Positions 57,249 to 64,000 of a DNA stretch of 64,000 bases are shown one piece after another. The notes under the pieces were generated by a model. That model was given only the letters and a program-made list of their open reading frames with translations. It was not told where the DNA came from and did no database searches. The stretch is from Legionella sp. GTDB lineage: Bacteria; Pseudomonadota; Gammaproteobacteria; Legionellales; Legionellaceae. The position numbers and the translations under genes were made by a program. Numbering within the stretch: position 1 is the first letter of the stretch; the number at the start of each line of letters is the position of its first letter. Location: the NCBI GenBank assembly GCA_013911415.1, contig JACETI010000005.1, positions 1 through 64,000 of the forward strand. Reading direction: 5' to 3'.

Positions 57249-57455
57249 AAATCTCTCTGTAAAATAAATCCATTCTATAAAAATAATATATGCTTAATAC
57301 TACAAAAAAATTGCTCAAAATACCAATATGTTCAAAATAATTATCTCATTTCTAGATACGGTAATCTTTACATTTTCTACCCGCTACGTACAAAGCTAAC
57401 TTTTTTAGAACTCTTCTCAGCCTGAAGCTGATGTCATTGCAATAAAAAATCTCTT

Positions 57456-61070
<3,615 letters not shown>

Positions 61071-61119
61071 TCTCTCTCATAATTAATGATTTATTGATTG
61101 CAAAAGGTTTAATTTTTTA

Positions 61120-62976
61120 ATGATATACCCTCTTTTAAGATTTTTTATGCAACGACTCTCCCTGCTATTTTTTTGTATATTTTCCTCTTCGTTATGGTCA
61201 AAAGCACTTGTTGATCCAGACGTCGAATTCTTAATTAACAAAGAATGTAAGCAATCCTATCATTCTGACCGTGATGTCTGTGTAAATAAAAATATATTGA
61301 TTTTTCTTGTAAAAAAATCTTTAGGCACACAGCTTATCAAAGATTTTGCAAACTATACTGACATTAAATTTCAATCCTATCATTCACTTCCCGTGATCGT
61401 TGCTACGGGATCAATTGATAATGTATTTCTTAAAGCGTTATCTCAGCATCCAGCCGTGGCCCAACTCTCCTTATTAGGTAGCAGTCACGAAGAATTAGAA
61501 GTCACTGAACAAGCTATTTTACTGCGCCCTAGTGAGACATATCCACTAGTCAATAATTGGTGGGCTCATGGTTATAGCGGGAAAGGAGGGATCATCGGCA
61601 TTCTTGATTCGGGCATTGCTACTGATCATCCAAGCCTAAAAGATAAAAAAATTTATGTCCGAAAGGAAATAGGTTCCCAGTATGAAGTGTTTAAAAATGG
61701 AGTACGCTCACCTCATGGCACAGGCGTTGCCTGCATTTATTCAGGAATGGGTAGTGAACTCTTTCCCAAAGACTTAGGCATCGCCTATGGCGCTTCTAAA
61801 ATAATCTCGGGTTTATCTGGCGAAAGTGTTGACAAGGCAAAGGAAATCGTTCAAACGATTAGTACGCTCGATTGGATGCTAGATCGCGCACCGGAGCGAC
61901 CCAACATTATTAACTATAGTATCGGACATAACTTATCGGGCCTTGATAACGCTCCCGACTGGAGTGGGTTGGGAAGAATCGTTGATTATGTGATTAATCA
62001 CTACCATATCTTATGGGTAAAATCGGCTGGAAACAACGGCTTTGTCGAAAGTCAGAATGGCTCTTCAATGACAGTACCTGCTGATAACTACAACGGATTA
62101 ACTATAGCCAATATGAATAGCAGTATGACAGAAGAGACTACTAATCTATATGGTTTTCCTCAACCTAATCGCCGTTTTCATGCTATTTATCCTACAAGCA
62201 GTCGTGGCCCTACTAAAGCAGGACGGAAGAAGCCGGACATCACCGCTCCAGGTAACCAAACGTGGACTTGCGCGCCTGATCCCAGTATTTATCCTTTTGA
62301 ATACACAGAAAGTATGAACTATCATGACGGTTATCGCTTTATGGGAGGAACGAGCGCTGCAACCCCACACGTCGGGGCGGCAACATTATTATTGCATCAA
62401 GCGGGCATCACAAATCCGATGGCGCAAAAAGCTTTATTAATTAATTCCGCAGATGCCTGGACAGATAACAATCTCCCGGGGCCAGATGATCCCAAGCACC
62501 CCACTAAAGGTAAACATTATCCCGTCATGGGATCTGAATGGAACAGAACTTATGGTTGGGGCTACTTGAATATGCAATCTGCTTATCAGCAGCGTCATTA
62601 TTTAAAAATAGACGCTCTTACTCCGGATGCTCCTATAAAAAGCTATACGGTTCACTTATCGGTAGGCGCTAAAATCACCTTGGTACATGAAAGACGAGTA
62701 GGATACCATTCTGATGGTACACCCTGGAAACTAAGCCATCTAAAATTAGAAATTTTTGACAAAAATAGCCAACAATTACTTTTTTCTGATAACAGCAAGA
62801 TCGATACGGTCCACCAAGTCTCGAATTGCACAAGATCATTCGGAGAAGCTGTTTGTACCAATCAGAAATCAGTGGATGCTTTGGTTAAAGTTACGCTTAT
62901 GGATACAACGATTGATGGCAGCGACAATGAACCCTATGCATTGAGCTTTTCTGAACCAGCAATTTCTGCTTTTTAG
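61120..62976 (+). CDS. Secreted subtilisin-like serine protease (S8)
   Basis: 618 residues; ATG 61147 would give a tidier signal peptide (QRLSLLFFCIFSSSLWSKA). The catalytic triad is complete: Asp in GILDSGIATDHPSL, His in SPHGTGVACIYSG, Ser in MGGTSAATPHVGAA, with the oxyanion Asn in KSAGNNG. An N-terminal pro-region of about 130 residues includes an inhibitor-like fold (NILIFLVKKSLGTQLIKDFA). A C-terminal beta-rich domain of about 130 residues with Cys pairs follows. It is likely exported to the periplasm or outside; targets unknown. Separated from ftsK by 49 bases and not obviously co-regulated. Confidence 0.9.
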   Translation: MIYPLLRFFMQRLSLLFFCIFSSSLWSKALVDPDVEFLINKECKQSYHSDRDVCVNKNILIFLVKKSLGTQLIKDFANYTDIKFQSYHSLPVIVATGSIDNVFLKALSQHPAVAQLSLLGSSHEELEVTEQAILLRPSETYPLVNNWWAHGYSGKGGIIGILDSGIATDHPSLKDKKIYVRKEIGSQYEVFKNGVRSPHGTGVACIYSGMGSELFPKDLGIAYGASKIISGLSGESVDKAKEIVQTISTLDWMLDRAPERPNIINYSIGHNLSGLDNAPDWSGLGRIVDYVINHYHILWVKSAGNNGFVESQNGSSMTVPADNYNGLTIANMNSSMTEETTNLYGFPQPNRRFHAIYPTSSRGPTKAGRKKPDITAPGNQTWTCAPDPSIYPFEYTESMNYHDGYRFMGGTSAATPHVGAATLLLHQAGITNPMAQKALLINSADAWTDNNLPGPDDPKHPTKGKHYPVMGSEWNRTYGWGYLNMQSAYQQRHYLKIDALTPDAPIKSYTVHLSVGAKITLVHERRVGYHSDGTPWKLSHLKLEIFDKNSQQLLFSDNSKIDTVHQVSNCTRSFGEAVCTNQKSVDALVKVTLMDTTIDGSDNEPYALSFSEPAISAF

Positions 62977-63057
62977 GTGGGATATGTTGTACTAAGACTT
63001 GAATAATTTTTAAATGTGAAGGTTTATTTTTTTAATATTATTTATAAGGATTATAAT

Positions 63058-63834
63058 ATGTACAGTCAACCTTTCTTTAAGTTACCCACAACAATTGAAT
63101 GTGCACCTTTAGCTAACACTTGTGGATATGATATTCATTATGCCCTTGCGCCTGATGAAAAAGCAGAAGATACGCTTAGATTACAAAATCGCATCGCCAA
63201 TTTCATTGAAGATTATCAATCCGATCATCCTAATGCACCCATTTACCTTTCGAAAGGTAATGTCACTAAAAAGCCGGTAGGTCCTTGGGAAAACAGAATG
63301 TGGGAAATACAAATAAGTACAGCCAGTGATATCACACAACCCTATGATCCTGATGTGGTCGCCCCTTCTAAAATTAAAATGATGCATGATCTGATGCTTT
63401 CCATCGGGGAGTTCGCCAAGCAACAAGTCAATCCTTTACAGCTGAGAGGTACTTTAATCATTCATGCCAATGGTTGGCCGATGAACGCTAATATGGTGGA
63501 TGAACGTTCTATGCATTTCGATACCTCATGGCACGTTTTTGGTCCCAAAGTAGCATTTAAAGATATTTGGACAACCCTTATTGCCATCGAAAAACATTTA
63601 ACCAAACAACTAGAACAAGCAGATGAGGAGTGGCATGAAAGTGAATCTTATTTAGCAGCTCTTAAAGATAATTTGCGAGAAACATTTAAAGGTAATACAG
63701 CCTACCCTGCTGAAAATGGCGAACTGGATAGAGCCATTAACTTTATAATAGAAGGACAGCACAATCTACATCGCATGCAAAAATCAAGTCAAGCACAGGA
63801 TTCTTTCGATAAAGCGCTTGATTATCAACCCTAA
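63058..63834 (+). CDS. Hypothetical protein
   Basis: 258 residues from ATG 63058, which has AAGGAT upstream; an in-frame ATG at 63016 adds 14 hydrophobic residues. Not recognised. The first 150 residues look like a soluble alpha/beta domain with several His and Trp (GYDIHYALAPDEKAEDTLR, GPWENRMWEIQIS, GTLIIHANGWPMN, HFDTSWHVFGP). The remainder is helical (AIEKHLTKQLEQADEEWHES). The His-rich core could bind metal, but no known motif is certain. Confidence 0.55.
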   Translation: MYSQPFFKLPTTIECAPLANTCGYDIHYALAPDEKAEDTLRLQNRIANFIEDYQSDHPNAPIYLSKGNVTKKPVGPWENRMWEIQISTASDITQPYDPDVVAPSKIKMMHDLMLSIGEFAKQQVNPLQLRGTLIIHANGWPMNANMVDERSMHFDTSWHVFGPKVAFKDIWTTLIAIEKHLTKQLEQADEEWHESESYLAALKDNLRETFKGNTAYPAENGELDRAINFIIEGQHNLHRMQKSSQAQDSFDKALDYQP

Positions 63835-63888
63835 CACACTCGGTAGAGCTGCTTACTAAACAGACTACAGTAGAGAACCTAATGTGTT

Positions 63889-63917
63889 GGTGAAGGAAAA
63901 TTATTCTATCCTTCACC
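63889..63917. terminator. Hairpin after the last gene
   Basis: GGTGAAGGA and TCCTTCACC form a perfect 9-bp stem with an 11-base loop, 55 bases after the 63834 stop. Only a short T run follows, so Rho-independent action is plausible rather than certain. Confidence 0.5.
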
Positions 63918-64000
63918 CTTTGCGACGCTTTTCAATCCCTTAAATATTCGGATCAATTTTTGATCGTTTACTCATTTCTTAATGATTTTTGAAACCCTGC

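Overview
The window looks like a chromosomal segment of a Legionellales-type gammaproteobacterium, that is, a relative of Coxiella, Legionella, Aquicella or Berkiella with an intracellular or protist-associated life. The evidence is a core of ordinary gammaproteobacterial housekeeping genes (mreBCD, erpA, ubiG, proQ-infA, trxB, ftsK and an arginine succinyltransferase operon). These are mixed with very large eukaryote-like repeat proteins (ankyrin, leucine-rich and a new 44-residue repeat), unrecognised effector-like proteins and many gene remnants, in AT-rich DNA. The genus is an inference.

Layout. 1-7079: the 3' part of a giant gene that joins an SF1 helicase to 24 tandem 44-residue repeats and a C-terminal ankyrin segment. 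7080-18100: a loosely packed accessory region with unknown proteins, a group of small stress proteins (CsbD, a glycine-zipper protein, Hsp20, an ElaB/YqjD-like protein, lysine-rich peptides) and decayed genes, including a short-chain dehydrogenase remnant. 18241-20335: an MFS transporter, a BON lipoprotein and a SugE/Gdx exporter. 20428-26031: a second giant helicase protein, a paralogue of the first with a different, ankyrin-like tail. 26256-29557: a pseudogene and a leucine-rich-repeat protein. 29600-33554: proS and mreDCB on the minus strand. 33826-35708: a small acidic protein and a protein made of two copies of one unknown domain.

35862-42464: a six-gene minus-strand operon of lasso-peptide type. 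In transcription order it encodes a PqqD-like recognition protein with a long tail, a transglutaminase-like B2 protease, an HprK-like kinase, an asparagine-synthetase-like cyclase, an ATP-grasp enzyme and a cupin. No certain precursor gene or exporter is visible. It is flanked by two tandem membrane acyltransferases, a 2-oxoglutarate/Fe(II) oxygenase and a small membrane protein. This is the best candidate for an undescribed system in the window. The order implies recognition and cleavage of a leader peptide, ring closure, phosphorylation and perhaps further ATP-dependent ligation and oxidation.

46627-64000: mainly core genes. These are erpA, an AhpD-like protein, an L,D-transpeptidase, the operon M20 peptidase-astA-astD-astB (arginine catabolism), a uracil-DNA-glycosylase-like protein with an altered active site, ubiG, infA-proQ, trxB, ftsK, a secreted subtilisin-like protease and an unrecognised protein. 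No rRNA, tRNA, insertion sequence or CRISPR array was recognised.
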